Source: Anaerolineaceae bacterium
GTDB taxonomy: Bacteria > Chloroflexota > Anaerolineae > Anaerolineales > Anaerolineaceae
Length of the DNA stretch: 64,000 nt
Direction of reading: 5' to 3'
Assembly (NCBI GenBank): GCA_016841365.1
Contig: JAENZI010000009.1
Location: 1 to 64,000 of the forward strand
The position numbers and the translations under genes are program-made. Under the pieces are notes generated by a model. That model saw only the letters and a program-made list of their open reading frames with translations, did not search any database and was not told the origin of the DNA. Of this stretch, positions 26,801-35,156 are shown one piece after another (positions within the stretch are counted from its first letter, which is position 1; each line of letters opens with the position of its first letter).

Positions 26801-29279
26801 GCTGGTGATGGATCTTGCTGTGCTGTATAACCTGCTCGACCAACCCAAAAAGGCGCTCGAACTGATCAATGATGACGAGACACTGCTAAGCCAGCACCCT
26901 GAACTGGTATTAATTAAGTCTGATTTATTAGCGAACTTAGGTCAGTATGAGATCGCAAGCAATATCTTAGAAACAAATAAAGAATATGCTGAGACTTCGC
27001 TCGAGAAGATCAAAGATAACGAATCCCCCACCTACCAGTCACCTTTGCTCTATTCATATGATCTTTCACTGAACGGTTATGAATACCGGCTCGGTCAACT
27101 TCATCGAGTGTTAGGCAATATCAAATCAGCTCAAGAATTGCTTGAAAAAGCACTGGGTAGTCAACCCAACGACCTTCGTCTTCGAAAAGCCCTCGTCGAC
27201 GCCTATTTGATCGAAATGAATTTTAATAAGGCACTCGAAGTCGCTAATAGCTTGCCAGAAAATTTAGCTGTCCATAATAAATTTGAGGTCTATCAGCAAG
27301 AGATTATGTGTTCCCAGGCAGAGGTTCACCTTTTACGAAATCAATTCGATCAAGCCAATCTGCTTCTCGATCAATTTTCACCCGTGGACCTCGTTGCCCC
27401 TCGCTATTTTGCACTGAAGAGCCAGGTTGTTTTTGCTCTTGGTGAGGATGAGGTCGCTGAATCTCACCTCAATGAATCAGTCAATGCCTATCAAGAATAT
27501 CTTGCAAAACAGCAAACAGGTGACCCCGATGTTCTCTTCAGGCGGACAATGTCGCTTCACAACATTGCTGAAGCAGCATTGACTTTGCAGAATTACAAGA
27601 CTGCTCTTGATTACAATGCTAAGGCATGGCATCTGCTCAAATCACAGCCAATGTTGAATTGGCGGCATGCTGTCACACTTAATCAGGCTGCACTCAAACA
27701 ACAACTCGCAGAGGCTTTATCCATCACCAGTCATGCACCTGGCAAACCGGTTCTTGCTGAAAAAGCCCGACAAACCAGCAATACCTTGATTGAAAGCCTG
27801 AACGAATGGCTGCCCAAAGAGAAGATCATGTGCCTCAATGCGCAGGCGACATCTGCATTTACAGGTCAATGGCCGCTGCACCTTTCCGCTGATGATTGCG
27901 CCTTAACGTCTGGCGATGCTCAATTCGTCTTATTTGGCGCTGATGATGAAGCACTGGCTCAAAGAGTTATCGGATCCTTCCCTAATGAGGTTGAAATTCT
28001 TCAAATCTCAGCTATTCGTTCGCTTAAACATAACAACAAACAAAAAGGGATCGCTGCTGCTGAAAAAGCGCTTACATTAAACCCTGCTAACCCCATCAAC
28101 CATGCATTATTAGCAAAACTGACTGCAGATGAACCCCAGCGCTCGATTAAGTCCATTGATGCAGCCTTGAAGTTCTGGCCGGATGAGCCAGAATGGCATG
28201 CCTTTGCAGCAGATCTACTCATCAAAACTGGAGATTATGAGTCAGCCAGAGAGCATATTGCTATTGCTCTAAAGAATAATCCTGAGAATGCCAACTATTG
28301 GAAAATCAAAGCTGATATCAATACTCGGACGAATGATTTAGACGAGGCGAAGGAAGATCTTGAAAAAAGCGCATTCTATCAAGCTAATTCTCCCTCGACA
28401 TGGGTTCAGATGGCTGATGTCAATCGCCGGATTGGGAATATTGATGAAGCAATCAAGAACATAGAAACGGCTTCAAATTTGGACCCTAAGGATGATCACA
28501 TCGCAACCAAACACATCCAGTTCCTGATAGAGCAAAACAACTTCACAGAAGCCGAACAAAAAGCAGAAACATTGCTGAGAAGTGGTGGAAATCATATCAA
28601 TGCCACTCTCCTCCTTGCTCAAGCCCAGGCAAAACAAGGCAAATTTGAACAAGCCCAAAACACACTCTCCTCAGCCCTTAAACAGCATCCCGAGCGGACA
28701 GACCTCAAACTCGAAAATCTGAGGATTCGTAAAGATCAGGATGGCGTTGAGTCCGTCCTTCCAGAATTGATCAATCTCGCTCATGATAATCCAAACGATG
28801 CTGAAACCCTGACAACCCTTACAGATTGGCTGATCCAAACCAATCGGCTTGATAAAGCAGCAGAAACAGCGCAGACCATCCTGCGGATCGTGCCCGATCA
28901 ACCCGATGTGCATCTGATGCTCGGACGGTTGCAACGAATGAACGGCCAGTTGGACCAGGCGATTGCCCACCTTTCCGATGCGATCACGCTTGACCCAAGC
29001 CAGGTTGATGCCTACATCGAACTCGGAAAAACCTACCAGGATCGACGGAATCTCGAGGAAGCCATAAAAATCTTCCAGGAAGGCTCAAAAGCCAATGCGT
29101 CAGATCCCCGGCCTTATTACTACGCAGGCATGGCGCTGAAGGAATGTAAAGATTATTCTGCTGCAGAGGCGATGCTAAAACAAGCCAAAAAATATGCACC
29201 TGAGGATGCAAACATCATCCGCCAACTGGGTGTGATCACTGCCCTAAACTTAATCAATAACTTGAGAGAGACGAGATAA
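23841..29279 (+). CDS. Giant TPR-repeat protein
   Basis: The start ATG at 23841 gives 1,812 residues; a TTG at 23829 would add four. After a distinct helical N-terminal domain (about 1-270) nearly the whole length is tetratricopeptide repeats. Clear units include PEDINRLAAFYFYSGNKAKA, PEEPETWLTLAHLWENSGQ and PNDPSLLREMGKAHLSRQA, and there is a continuous block at about 1,390-1,800 ending YAPEDANIIRQLGVITAL. No signal peptide is visible, so it is cytoplasmic. No enzymatic motif was found. It is translated just before the TPR-peptidase (2-bp gap), so the two probably form one complex, with this protein as sensor or scaffold. Confidence 0.9.
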   Translation: MSIEVLLDLIRQRFSASEGKTLIKSLQQDPLVWQFLQDEEKSLSFFKEMPNDVTNFTPGRMALWLIGKSQDETIGLLNTYDEALPPKTRQRAGKAFETLLNTGLPPADLQTAGLLALALRERRVLQGSWQGLADEIFTNRSKQAIKKNIQVWQTPFACLAPICPDFDKFTGEFTQDKNVANSATAIPVFIHAFLANPDADEQILARLVNFAKSLPIDLQLESINWLQVFDRDQLSQALAKNIIQTNKDVFAKTFSEIEALEAPSESTDPINKNIRYSLPEDINRLAAFYFYSGNKAKAVETYQKSSEILELIKSQTLYQSMAIDTNRVSQSQWLKIVQSVPTSHQARLSYVRALVNEQKFEEAARLLNEIPASQEKNLLSLRIALQNEAHSENKTSLVKSLALAENPIEDRIMTAPGYYVRNTQTGSLDETLATIKTLDDPELSLSYAESLLKTHPQNSNVIKLARDLYEKTHRISKATELASLLEIMEPAEISHKRSLASLLIIGERWQDAFSMLQEMIKSESQPAISDLEKFAEAALRTERVDMSISICQNILKQDAQNTKALILLGEGFMLKGDLVKAIQHMEQVVEMIPEEPETWLTLAHLWENSGQSDRAFEILNKGIVAVPNDPSLLREMGKAHLSRQAPADALIPLKKAHEIEPENFNGTLHLARAEHQLGQNDKAWGLIEPLLGKSEISAEISKLAGFVLLGLNQKQSAEPYLIQAAETSPKDLETVLAGTRLVLERAESPLSEVQEKELNRVQQILLNASQFHGNNIKINLHLADVIRLKGDYQKAFDSYRALSDLAPTLSPDYLWRLPYGLGKSAVALGNQEIGLAALQDAASKQPENLALMHALAEAYQVSDLDRKAQSTAKSALRLAPTEIDNILWYANFKTNNNEPEEAVKALKEALQINPDRSELKLWLSKSLISVGAIDESTRTLMELISNDSTNAADLHQAAYVCIHLNNLEIAAKAFEASRDRSKQASPMLVMDLAVLYNLLDQPKKALELINDDETLLSQHPELVLIKSDLLANLGQYEIASNILETNKEYAETSLEKIKDNESPTYQSPLLYSYDLSLNGYEYRLGQLHRVLGNIKSAQELLEKALGSQPNDLRLRKALVDAYLIEMNFNKALEVANSLPENLAVHNKFEVYQQEIMCSQAEVHLLRNQFDQANLLLDQFSPVDLVAPRYFALKSQVVFALGEDEVAESHLNESVNAYQEYLAKQQTGDPDVLFRRTMSLHNIAEAALTLQNYKTALDYNAKAWHLLKSQPMLNWRHAVTLNQAALKQQLAEALSITSHAPGKPVLAEKARQTSNTLIESLNEWLPKEKIMCLNAQATSAFTGQWPLHLSADDCALTSGDAQFVLFGADDEALAQRVIGSFPNEVEILQISAIRSLKHNNKQKGIAAAEKALTLNPANPINHALLAKLTADEPQRSIKSIDAALKFWPDEPEWHAFAADLLIKTGDYESAREHIAIALKNNPENANYWKIKADINTRTNDLDEAKEDLEKSAFYQANSPSTWVQMADVNRRIGNIDEAIKNIETASNLDPKDDHIATKHIQFLIEQNNFTEAEQKAETLLRSGGNHINATLLLAQAQAKQGKFEQAQNTLSSALKQHPERTDLKLENLRIRKDQDGVESVLPELINLAHDNPNDAETLTTLTDWLIQTNRLDKAAETAQTILRIVPDQPDVHLMLGRLQRMNGQLDQAIAHLSDAITLDPSQVDAYIELGKTYQDRRNLEEAIKIFQEGSKANASDPRPYYYAGMALKECKDYSAAEAMLKQAKKYAPEDANIIRQLGVITALNLINNLRETR

Positions 29280-29281
29280 CT

Positions 29282-31918
29282 ATGCCACAACTAGCACCTC
29301 CTTTGGATTACTTACATGCCCTCAGTCGATATCAGTTTCTGACGATCGTAAACGCTGCCCATCAATGTGAGGAATACCAATTCGCTAAGCAAGCGGCTAT
29401 GCTGTGGCTCGTAAATTATCCGGGCGATCTTTACGTTCAGCACTTGCAGGCACTCACAATGAGTAAACTCAACAAAACGAACCAATCTGTCGAGCTTTTT
29501 GAAGGGTTGCTCGAACAAGATCCTCAATTTGTTGAGCCGGCTAAGGCGTTGACAGAAATCTTGCAGAATAAAGATAAGCGCCAAAGACACCAGGAAATTA
29601 TTCAATATCTGACAATGGCAAACCCGCCATCAGAATTGAAACAGAAATGGCTGACACCACTGTGGGATGCAAGGAATGAAATCTCTGCAGGAAAATTCGA
29701 GGCAGCGACCGCCTTGATTCATCAATCCCTGGTGAAGAATCCTACTTCGCCTATCCCTGCAATCCTGCATCTAAAACTCGCTTACAAGATGCAAAACCAG
29801 GAGATGCTGGCAAACCTGAGTGAGATCTACTACGAGAAATATCCGAAATGCCTACAAATCAACATCATTAAAGCGATTTCCGAAATCGACCAGGGACAAG
29901 AGTCCGCTGCCGTTGAACGCCTCCACTGGGCAGCAGCACATGACAGCGCAGGACAGGTGATCACACGGTTGATGGGAAATGATCATCGCTTTAAGAATTT
30001 ATGGCCAGAGACAATGGAAGTCCATTTCGACCTGCCCATTCCCGCCAGCGTCAGCTCATACCTCGGCTGGAATCAACTTCAATCCGGGGCAATGACCACC
30101 CCAGACTTCAAACAAGCAGGAAACCTGAAGAATATCTCACCAAAGGTTGATGAAGATACTCGTGAAATTAGGATCGTCCAAACCGATCAACCCATTGCGC
30201 CTAAAACGAAGAAATCAGTGGCGCAGGTTGAGCAATTACCTGCACAACATAAATCATACGCCACCCCAGAAGATTTCGAAGAAATTCAAAAGTCCTTCTC
30301 AAAATTGGCAAAACGCCTCAAGCAGCCTGATCTCGAAAGAGCCGATAATCGTTTCCCGGTATATGTGATCATGTCTTCTAAGAAGCAGCTCCAAAAGACC
30401 TATGGTGTAAATACCACCGCAGTCATCAATAACCATCTCCAGGATATGGCCAGCCTCATACAACAACTGCCCGACTGGGGTGCCAGGGTCTTCTTACCGG
30501 ATGACGCAGAACAGATGGCGAAATTAGGATTAAAACCAAGGATAGCCTCAGATGCCTGGCAGGTGAAACTTGCCCTAACGGATCTTGACCTGGCGCTGGC
30601 AAAGAATGGAGAGATGATTGGCGCGTTGCTGATTGTTGGCGGCCCCGGGATTATCCCCTTCCACCATCTGCCCAACCCTACACAGGATAACGATTTGGAT
30701 GTTCCCTCAGACAACCCTTACGCCACAATCGATGAAAACTATTTCATCCCGCAATGGCCTGTCGGCCGGTTGCCTGGCGAAAAAGGAACGGACTCGGGTC
30801 TGTTATTGTCACAGATCAGAAACTTGATCTACCAGTATGAAAATAAATCTAAGCAAGCAAAATCTGGCGGACTGAATCTCGCCAACCTGGTCAGTTGGGT
30901 ATTGTATCTCTTCTCCAATATCGGCAGAGGATTGAACAACAAAGAGAACTTGGGATATTCAGCTGAAATTTGGCAGGAACCATCTTCCAATGTTTATAAA
31001 ACCCTTGGCAAAGCGAAAGATTTGCAGTTATCGCCGCCAAAAGATACTGGAACCTTGGTGCTCAATAACAAATCGGCTCATAAGCTTGGTTACTTCAATC
31101 TGCATGGCGTCAAAGATGGCCCGCATTGGTATGGCCAGAAAGATTTCACATCTAATGCTGTCGGGCCGGATTACCCGATAGCTCTCAGTCCATCCATGTT
31201 TAACGAACGGATCCCTTCTCCAAAGTTCGTTCTCACTGAAGCCTGTTACGGGGCAAACGTGTTCGACAAAGCACATGACGAAGCCATGGCGCTCAAATTC
31301 CTTGATACTGGTACGATCTCGTTTATCGGTTCGACCTGTATCGCTTATGGCTCAGTCACCTTACCGCTGATCTCTGCCGATTACCTTGCGGACAAATTCT
31401 GGGAGCAAATTATGGAAGGTCAACCGGCAGGTTACGCATTGATGCGTGCCAAGCTTGATTTGGCCGAAGAAATGACGCTCACCCAGGGCTTTCTCGATGG
31501 CGAAGATCAGAAGACTTTACTTTCATTTGTCCTGTACGGTGACCCGCTTGCGGTTTACGACGGGCATCAAGCGATGCCAAAACCGCTCGCCAGGCTCAAA
31601 TCACACCCAACTTTGAAGACGATCAGCGATGCCGAAATGGAACCTTCGGATGGCGAGACGCAGATGCCTAAGAACCTTGATAAAGAGGTCAGAAATATCG
31701 TTGAAAAATATTTGCCGGGTCTGCATCATTCTCAAATGAACATCAATAAATCCATCTCCGAATATGAGCCAAAATCCGGAAGTAAATCAAAATCAGCAAG
31801 GTACATGGTTACACTGCAAAAATCAATTGATCAGGATCAATCCACTACACACTATCATTACGCACGGATGACATTCAATCGAAAAGGAAAATTGATCAAA
31901 TTCACAACATCCCGCTAA
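29282..31918 (+). CDS. TPR protein with a caspase-like (clan CD, C25/CHAT-type) cysteine peptidase domain
   Basis: This 878-residue protein has an N-terminal TPR region (about 1-230), a linker with charged segments (about 270-345), and a peptidase domain (about 355-765). The peptidase opens with the strand FPVYVIMSS. ALLIVGGPGIIPFHHLPNP and WPVGRLPGE follow, a layout seen in gingipain-type C25 peptidases. Next come the dyad H608 in YFNLHGVKDG and C655 in LTEACYGAN, 47 residues apart as usual for clan CD. A C-terminal alpha/beta region (about 800-878) follows. It has no signal peptide. Adjacent to the giant TPR gene, it is probably the effector. CHAT versus C25 cannot be decided by eye. Confidence 0.82.
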   Translation: MPQLAPPLDYLHALSRYQFLTIVNAAHQCEEYQFAKQAAMLWLVNYPGDLYVQHLQALTMSKLNKTNQSVELFEGLLEQDPQFVEPAKALTEILQNKDKRQRHQEIIQYLTMANPPSELKQKWLTPLWDARNEISAGKFEAATALIHQSLVKNPTSPIPAILHLKLAYKMQNQEMLANLSEIYYEKYPKCLQINIIKAISEIDQGQESAAVERLHWAAAHDSAGQVITRLMGNDHRFKNLWPETMEVHFDLPIPASVSSYLGWNQLQSGAMTTPDFKQAGNLKNISPKVDEDTREIRIVQTDQPIAPKTKKSVAQVEQLPAQHKSYATPEDFEEIQKSFSKLAKRLKQPDLERADNRFPVYVIMSSKKQLQKTYGVNTTAVINNHLQDMASLIQQLPDWGARVFLPDDAEQMAKLGLKPRIASDAWQVKLALTDLDLALAKNGEMIGALLIVGGPGIIPFHHLPNPTQDNDLDVPSDNPYATIDENYFIPQWPVGRLPGEKGTDSGLLLSQIRNLIYQYENKSKQAKSGGLNLANLVSWVLYLFSNIGRGLNNKENLGYSAEIWQEPSSNVYKTLGKAKDLQLSPPKDTGTLVLNNKSAHKLGYFNLHGVKDGPHWYGQKDFTSNAVGPDYPIALSPSMFNERIPSPKFVLTEACYGANVFDKAHDEAMALKFLDTGTISFIGSTCIAYGSVTLPLISADYLADKFWEQIMEGQPAGYALMRAKLDLAEEMTLTQGFLDGEDQKTLLSFVLYGDPLAVYDGHQAMPKPLARLKSHPTLKTISDAEMEPSDGETQMPKNLDKEVRNIVEKYLPGLHHSQMNINKSISEYEPKSGSKSKSARYMVTLQKSIDQDQSTTHYHYARMTFNRKGKLIKFTTSR

Positions 31919-31968
31919 TTTCCATTGGCTGATAAATCCATCCTCCTGAATCCAATCAGCCATATTAC

Positions 31969-32014
31969 AGAGATGCACAAAAACCCATTAATGTGCATCT
32001 CTGTTGCTTTTAAC
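31969..32014 (+). terminator. Terminator of the sigma-54-driven operon
   Basis: A perfect 11-bp stem (31969-31979 with 31992-32002) with a 12-nt loop is followed by GTTGCTTTTAA. It lies 51 bp after the peptidase stop codon and separates this operon from the next. Confidence 0.7.
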
Positions 32015-32032
32015 ATAGACAAACTCAAATGC

Positions 32033-32049
32033 TCACATAAATCATGTGA
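32033..32049. promoter_or_regulatory. Palindromic operator candidate upstream of the Moco-riboswitch operon
   Basis: TCACAT-AAATC-ATGTGA is a perfect 17-bp palindrome with 6-bp arms, placed about 31 bp upstream of the extended -10 element. The size and position suit a dimeric regulator site. No regulator gene is adjacent, and a chance palindrome cannot be excluded. Confidence 0.4.
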
Positions 32050-32079
32050 TGATACTCACTACTTAACGACATAGGCTCA

Positions 32080-32088
32080 TGATAAAAT
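32080..32088 (+). promoter_or_regulatory. Extended -10 promoter of the Moco-riboswitch operon
   Basis: TGATAAAAT is an extended -10 element (TGn plus TAAAAT). The start point would be near 32095, directly before the riboswitch. No clear -35 is visible. Confidence 0.5.
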
Positions 32089-32112
32089 CAATATGAAAAT
32101 GAATAATTAGCA

Positions 32113-32215
32113 TCTTCGAGTCTGTCTCCCTAAAGCACCGCCATGGATCTCAGACCGATAGGGTAAGAATGGAAACGTTCTTGCCTCCCGAATTTGGAAA
32201 GGAGATGAACGCAGG
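32113..32215 (+). promoter_or_regulatory. Molybdenum/tungsten cofactor (Moco/Tuco-type) riboswitch
   Basis: The leader has the architecture of the Moco RNA motif. An outer helix pairs GTCTCC (near 32123-32128) with GGAGAT (32201-32206), and an inner helix pairs CCCTA (32128-32132) with TAGGG (32159-32163). A GAAA-capped hairpin follows (AAGAA..TTCTT, 32165-32182), then the 3' core GCCTCCC with GGAAAGG. From memory, this 3' core closely resembles the moaA leader of E. coli. Downstream is a terminator/ribosome-site hairpin, so it can control the ECF operon. An Rfam covariance search would settle the class. Confidence 0.72.
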
Positions 32216-32245
32216 ACGATCGCTTGATGAATCGTTTAGTTTATG

Positions 32246-32278
32246 ATGCTCCTTTTCTATCAAAAAGGAGCATTTTTT
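32246..32278 (+). terminator. Riboswitch expression platform: terminator hairpin that hides the ribosome site
   Basis: A perfect 11-bp stem (32246-32256 with 32263-32273) and a T-run form an intrinsic terminator. Its right arm contains AAGGAG (32265-32270), the ribosome site of the TTG start at 32277. The hairpin can therefore block both transcription and translation of the ECF operon. Confidence 0.85.
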
Positions 32279-33653
32279 GTCTGTCCAGAAGCAATCTCAC
32301 AAAACACTCTACTTTTCAACCCGAGACTTACTCATCATGGCAGTCTTAGCCGCCTTAGGTGGTGTGACAAGTACATATATCAATACCATCAGCGATGCAG
32401 TACATGCCGCCCTTGGTTTCCCAGGTGCATCTCAATGGGCTGCCGGACTGCACGTGATTTGGATCGTTTTGGCGATGGGTATTCTGAGGAAACCTGGCAC
32501 AGGCACCGTGATGGGAATATTAAAGGGCGTTATCGAACTCATGAGCGGTAACAGTCACGGGGTCATCATCCTCCTTGTGGATTTGGTAGCCGGGATCCTC
32601 GTGGATTTTGGATTTCTGCTCTTTTCTAAAAAAAGGAACTTATTCCCATATCTTTTAGCTGGCGGTCTTGCCACAGGTTCAAATGTGCTCGTCTTTCAAC
32701 TCTTTGCCACCATCCCGACCAACATCCTGGGGATCAGTGCCATTCTCCTGTTCTTTTCCGTGGCATTCGCATCAGGTTTGATTTTTGCAGGCGTTGTCCC
32801 ATACCTGTTGGTCAATTCTCTGGCTAAAGCAGGCGTGGTCAAAACGCCCCCACAACCTGCACAAAGTCGAAAAATCGGTTGGTACATTCTTCTTGGGGTC
32901 ACGATCGCAGCTACATTGTTGGCAGTGATCATGCGCATAAACTACCAGGGACCTGACTCGATTCAAATTACCGGCGCGGTAAATACGCCATATGAATTCC
33001 CAAACCTAGAGTTCACCATCGAAAAAGTATCACGCCAGATGGAAGACAAAGGAATGATGGTTGAATATTCCGGATATCCTATGACCGAAATCATTGATTT
33101 TGCCGAACCTGTTGAAGGTGCAAACACCCTTCTGATTGAGGCATCTGACGGGTACGCTTTTCTGATTAGTTTTGATGAGCTTGAAAGCAATCCAAACATT
33201 CTAATCGTTGAACAAGGCAAAGGAAATAATGCTTCCTATGATGTCGTCGGACCAGAAAGCACAAAAGCCTGGGTTCGCAATGTAACCAGGTTGAATGTGA
33301 TTGCCGCTAAAGGTCTGACAATCATCACGCTGCAGGGAGAAAGAATCGAGTTTGATCCTGATGAGTGGGTGTCTCAAATGGATAGCACACAAATTTCGCT
33401 GCCCGATGGATCTCGCAAGTTACAAGGCGTACCTCTATGGAAGGTCCTTGAGCCGACCATTTCTGGTACAGACCCAAAGACAATCGTTTTTAATTCAAAT
33501 GAGGACACGCTTGAATTAGATTGGACTGAAATTGAGGATAATAACGATCTGAGGATCTTCACTGTTGTTGAAGAGGATGGCATCTCTTTCGCTCTGGCAG
33601 AAATGTCTGGCGAAGTAAAGTTATTCCCGCTTACAGAGATTGAGATTGAATAA
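32277..33653 (+). CDS. ECF transporter S component (YkoE-like) fused to a sulfite-oxidase-fold domain
   Basis: This 458-residue protein starts at TTG 32277, six bases after AAGGAG. Residues about 15-190 are a six-helix S component with the YkoE-like motif ILRKPGTGTVMGILKGVIE. A further helix (about 203-222) leads to an extracytoplasmic region (228-458) with two copies of the molybdopterin-oxidoreductase (PF00174-like) pattern: SIQITGAVNTPYEF, SGYPMTEII, ASDGYAFLI. The Mo-ligand cysteine of true sulfite oxidases is missing, so the domain probably binds a ligand. YkoE members handle thiamine precursors, but the Moco-type riboswitch and fused domain suggest a pterin cofactor. First gene of a seven-gene operon. 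Confidence 0.8.
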   Translation: MSVQKQSHKTLYFSTRDLLIMAVLAALGGVTSTYINTISDAVHAALGFPGASQWAAGLHVIWIVLAMGILRKPGTGTVMGILKGVIELMSGNSHGVIILLVDLVAGILVDFGFLLFSKKRNLFPYLLAGGLATGSNVLVFQLFATIPTNILGISAILLFFSVAFASGLIFAGVVPYLLVNSLAKAGVVKTPPQPAQSRKIGWYILLGVTIAATLLAVIMRINYQGPDSIQITGAVNTPYEFPNLEFTIEKVSRQMEDKGMMVEYSGYPMTEIIDFAEPVEGANTLLIEASDGYAFLISFDELESNPNILIVEQGKGNNASYDVVGPESTKAWVRNVTRLNVIAAKGLTIITLQGERIEFDPDEWVSQMDSTQISLPDGSRKLQGVPLWKVLEPTISGTDPKTIVFNSNEDTLELDWTEIEDNNDLRIFTVVEEDGISFALAEMSGEVKLFPLTEIEIE

Positions 33654-33656
33654 TCA

Positions 33657-35156
33657 ATGCATTGGGTTGATGTGCGTCAATTTTCTTACACCTATCCCGG
33701 CGAAGAAAGACCGGCACTCAAGGAGATTAATCTCTCACTGGAAATGGGTGAATTCGTTGTGATCACTGGTAAATCAGGCAGCGGCAAATCGACCTTTGGA
33801 AAGGCACTTGCAGGATTTCTCTTCCAGGACGAAGTGCCGCAATTTTCGGGCGAGATTGTCGTCAATGATACAGATATGACACAGCTTGCTCTATATGATG
33901 TCAGTGATCGTGTTGGTTATGTTCAACAAAACCCGGAGGATCAATTCTGTACCCTGACGGTGCTGGATGAAATTGCATTTGGGCTTGAAAACCAATGCAT
34001 GCCGCCAGAAGAAATCGAACAGCAAATTGATGATGCACTCAGAATCGTCAACGGCTTGGAGCTGAAATACCGCGAGTTATCAACGCTTTCCGGCGGCGAA
34101 AAGCAAAAAATTGCGATCGCTTCAATGCTTGCTCTTTCACCGGATGTACTGATACTGGATGAGCCCACATCAAACCTTGACCCTGTAGCCACGAAGCACA
34201 TCCTCGATACCCTCTACCAGATCCGGCTTGACCAACGATTAACAGTCATCATCATTGAGCACAAACTGGCGCAACTCATGCCGTTTAAACCCAAGCTTTT
34301 CGAAATTGAAGCAGGAGAATTACATTTCATGGACAACGCTAATTCCTCCCACCGCTCAAAAAATTCTGCGCCCGTAATAAATTCACCATCACAACAAAGT
34401 CAGAAACAAACAAGGCAACCAATTGTTCAACTTTCAAAAGTGAATGTCAATCGCGGCGGTAAACACATCCTGCATGATATCGATTTATGCCTGAAGCCAG
34501 GCGAATTTGTGGCATTAATGGGTGCAAACGGAAGCGGGAAAACCACACTGCTTGAAACCATCATGGGATTTCACAAATCAGCATCTGGGTCAGCTAAAGC
34601 CTTTGTGGAAAAGATCTCAGACACACCCATTACCGCTTTGGTCAATCAAATTGGATACATTTTTCAGAATCCTGACCACCAGTTATTCACACAATCCGTC
34701 TCGGAAGAAGCCGTTCTAACACTAAAGAACCTCAAACGATACACGGAAGAAAAGTTAACTTTAGCCAGGGATTTACTCACACAGATGGGTCTTCTTGAAA
34801 AGATCGATGCACACCCTCAGCGATTGAGTTATGGTGAAAAACGGCGACTTAATTTAATTGCTGCCATGCTGCACGATCCACAACTCTTGCTGATTGATGA
34901 ATTGTTGATTGGGCAAGACATGAAAAACGCCCACACCTGGATGATGTTGCTCAAGGAATACACGCAAATAGGCAACACAGTTCTGTTGATCAATCACCAT
35001 GCCGCCCTGACACAAACCTACTGTGACCGGGTGATCTTTCTTGAAGACGGCAAAGTGATCGTCGATCAACCAACATCTCAAGCGTTTGCAACCCTCTCTC
35101 TGCAGGGATATGCCCCCTTCTTACCGACATTCCAGTGGGAGCCTGCCCATGCGTAA
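33657..35156 (+). CDS. ECF transporter duplicated ATPase (EcfA-A')
   Basis: The 499-residue protein contains two ABC ATPase domains, energising the ECF transporter at the membrane. The first has Walker A GKSGSGKST (near residue 37), signature LSGGEKQKIAIA and Walker B LILDEPTSNLD. The second (from about 260) has GANGSGKTT, a less typical signature LSYGEKRRLNLIA and LLIDELLIG. The second domain lacks the usual DEPT, so it may be catalytically weaker. The 3-bp gap to the S component and an 8-bp overlap with the T component show one operon. Confidence 0.9.
   Translation: MHWVDVRQFSYTYPGEERPALKEINLSLEMGEFVVITGKSGSGKSTFGKALAGFLFQDEVPQFSGEIVVNDTDMTQLALYDVSDRVGYVQQNPEDQFCTLTVLDEIAFGLENQCMPPEEIEQQIDDALRIVNGLELKYRELSTLSGGEKQKIAIASMLALSPDVLILDEPTSNLDPVATKHILDTLYQIRLDQRLTVIIIEHKLAQLMPFKPKLFEIEAGELHFMDNANSSHRSKNSAPVINSPSQQSQKQTRQPIVQLSKVNVNRGGKHILHDIDLCLKPGEFVALMGANGSGKTTLLETIMGFHKSASGSAKAFVEKISDTPITALVNQIGYIFQNPDHQLFTQSVSEEAVLTLKNLKRYTEEKLTLARDLLTQMGLLEKIDAHPQRLSYGEKRRLNLIAAMLHDPQLLLIDELLIGQDMKNAHTWMMLLKEYTQIGNTVLLINHHAALTQTYCDRVIFLEDGKVIVDQPTSQAFATLSLQGYAPFLPTFQWEPAHA

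Noticed and set aside
23482-31918. TPR plus peptidase genes as a type III-E CRISPR (TPR-CHAT) system
   Set aside because: No Cas7-11-type gene, Cas1/Cas2 or repeat array is present. The neighbours are sigma-54 regulators.
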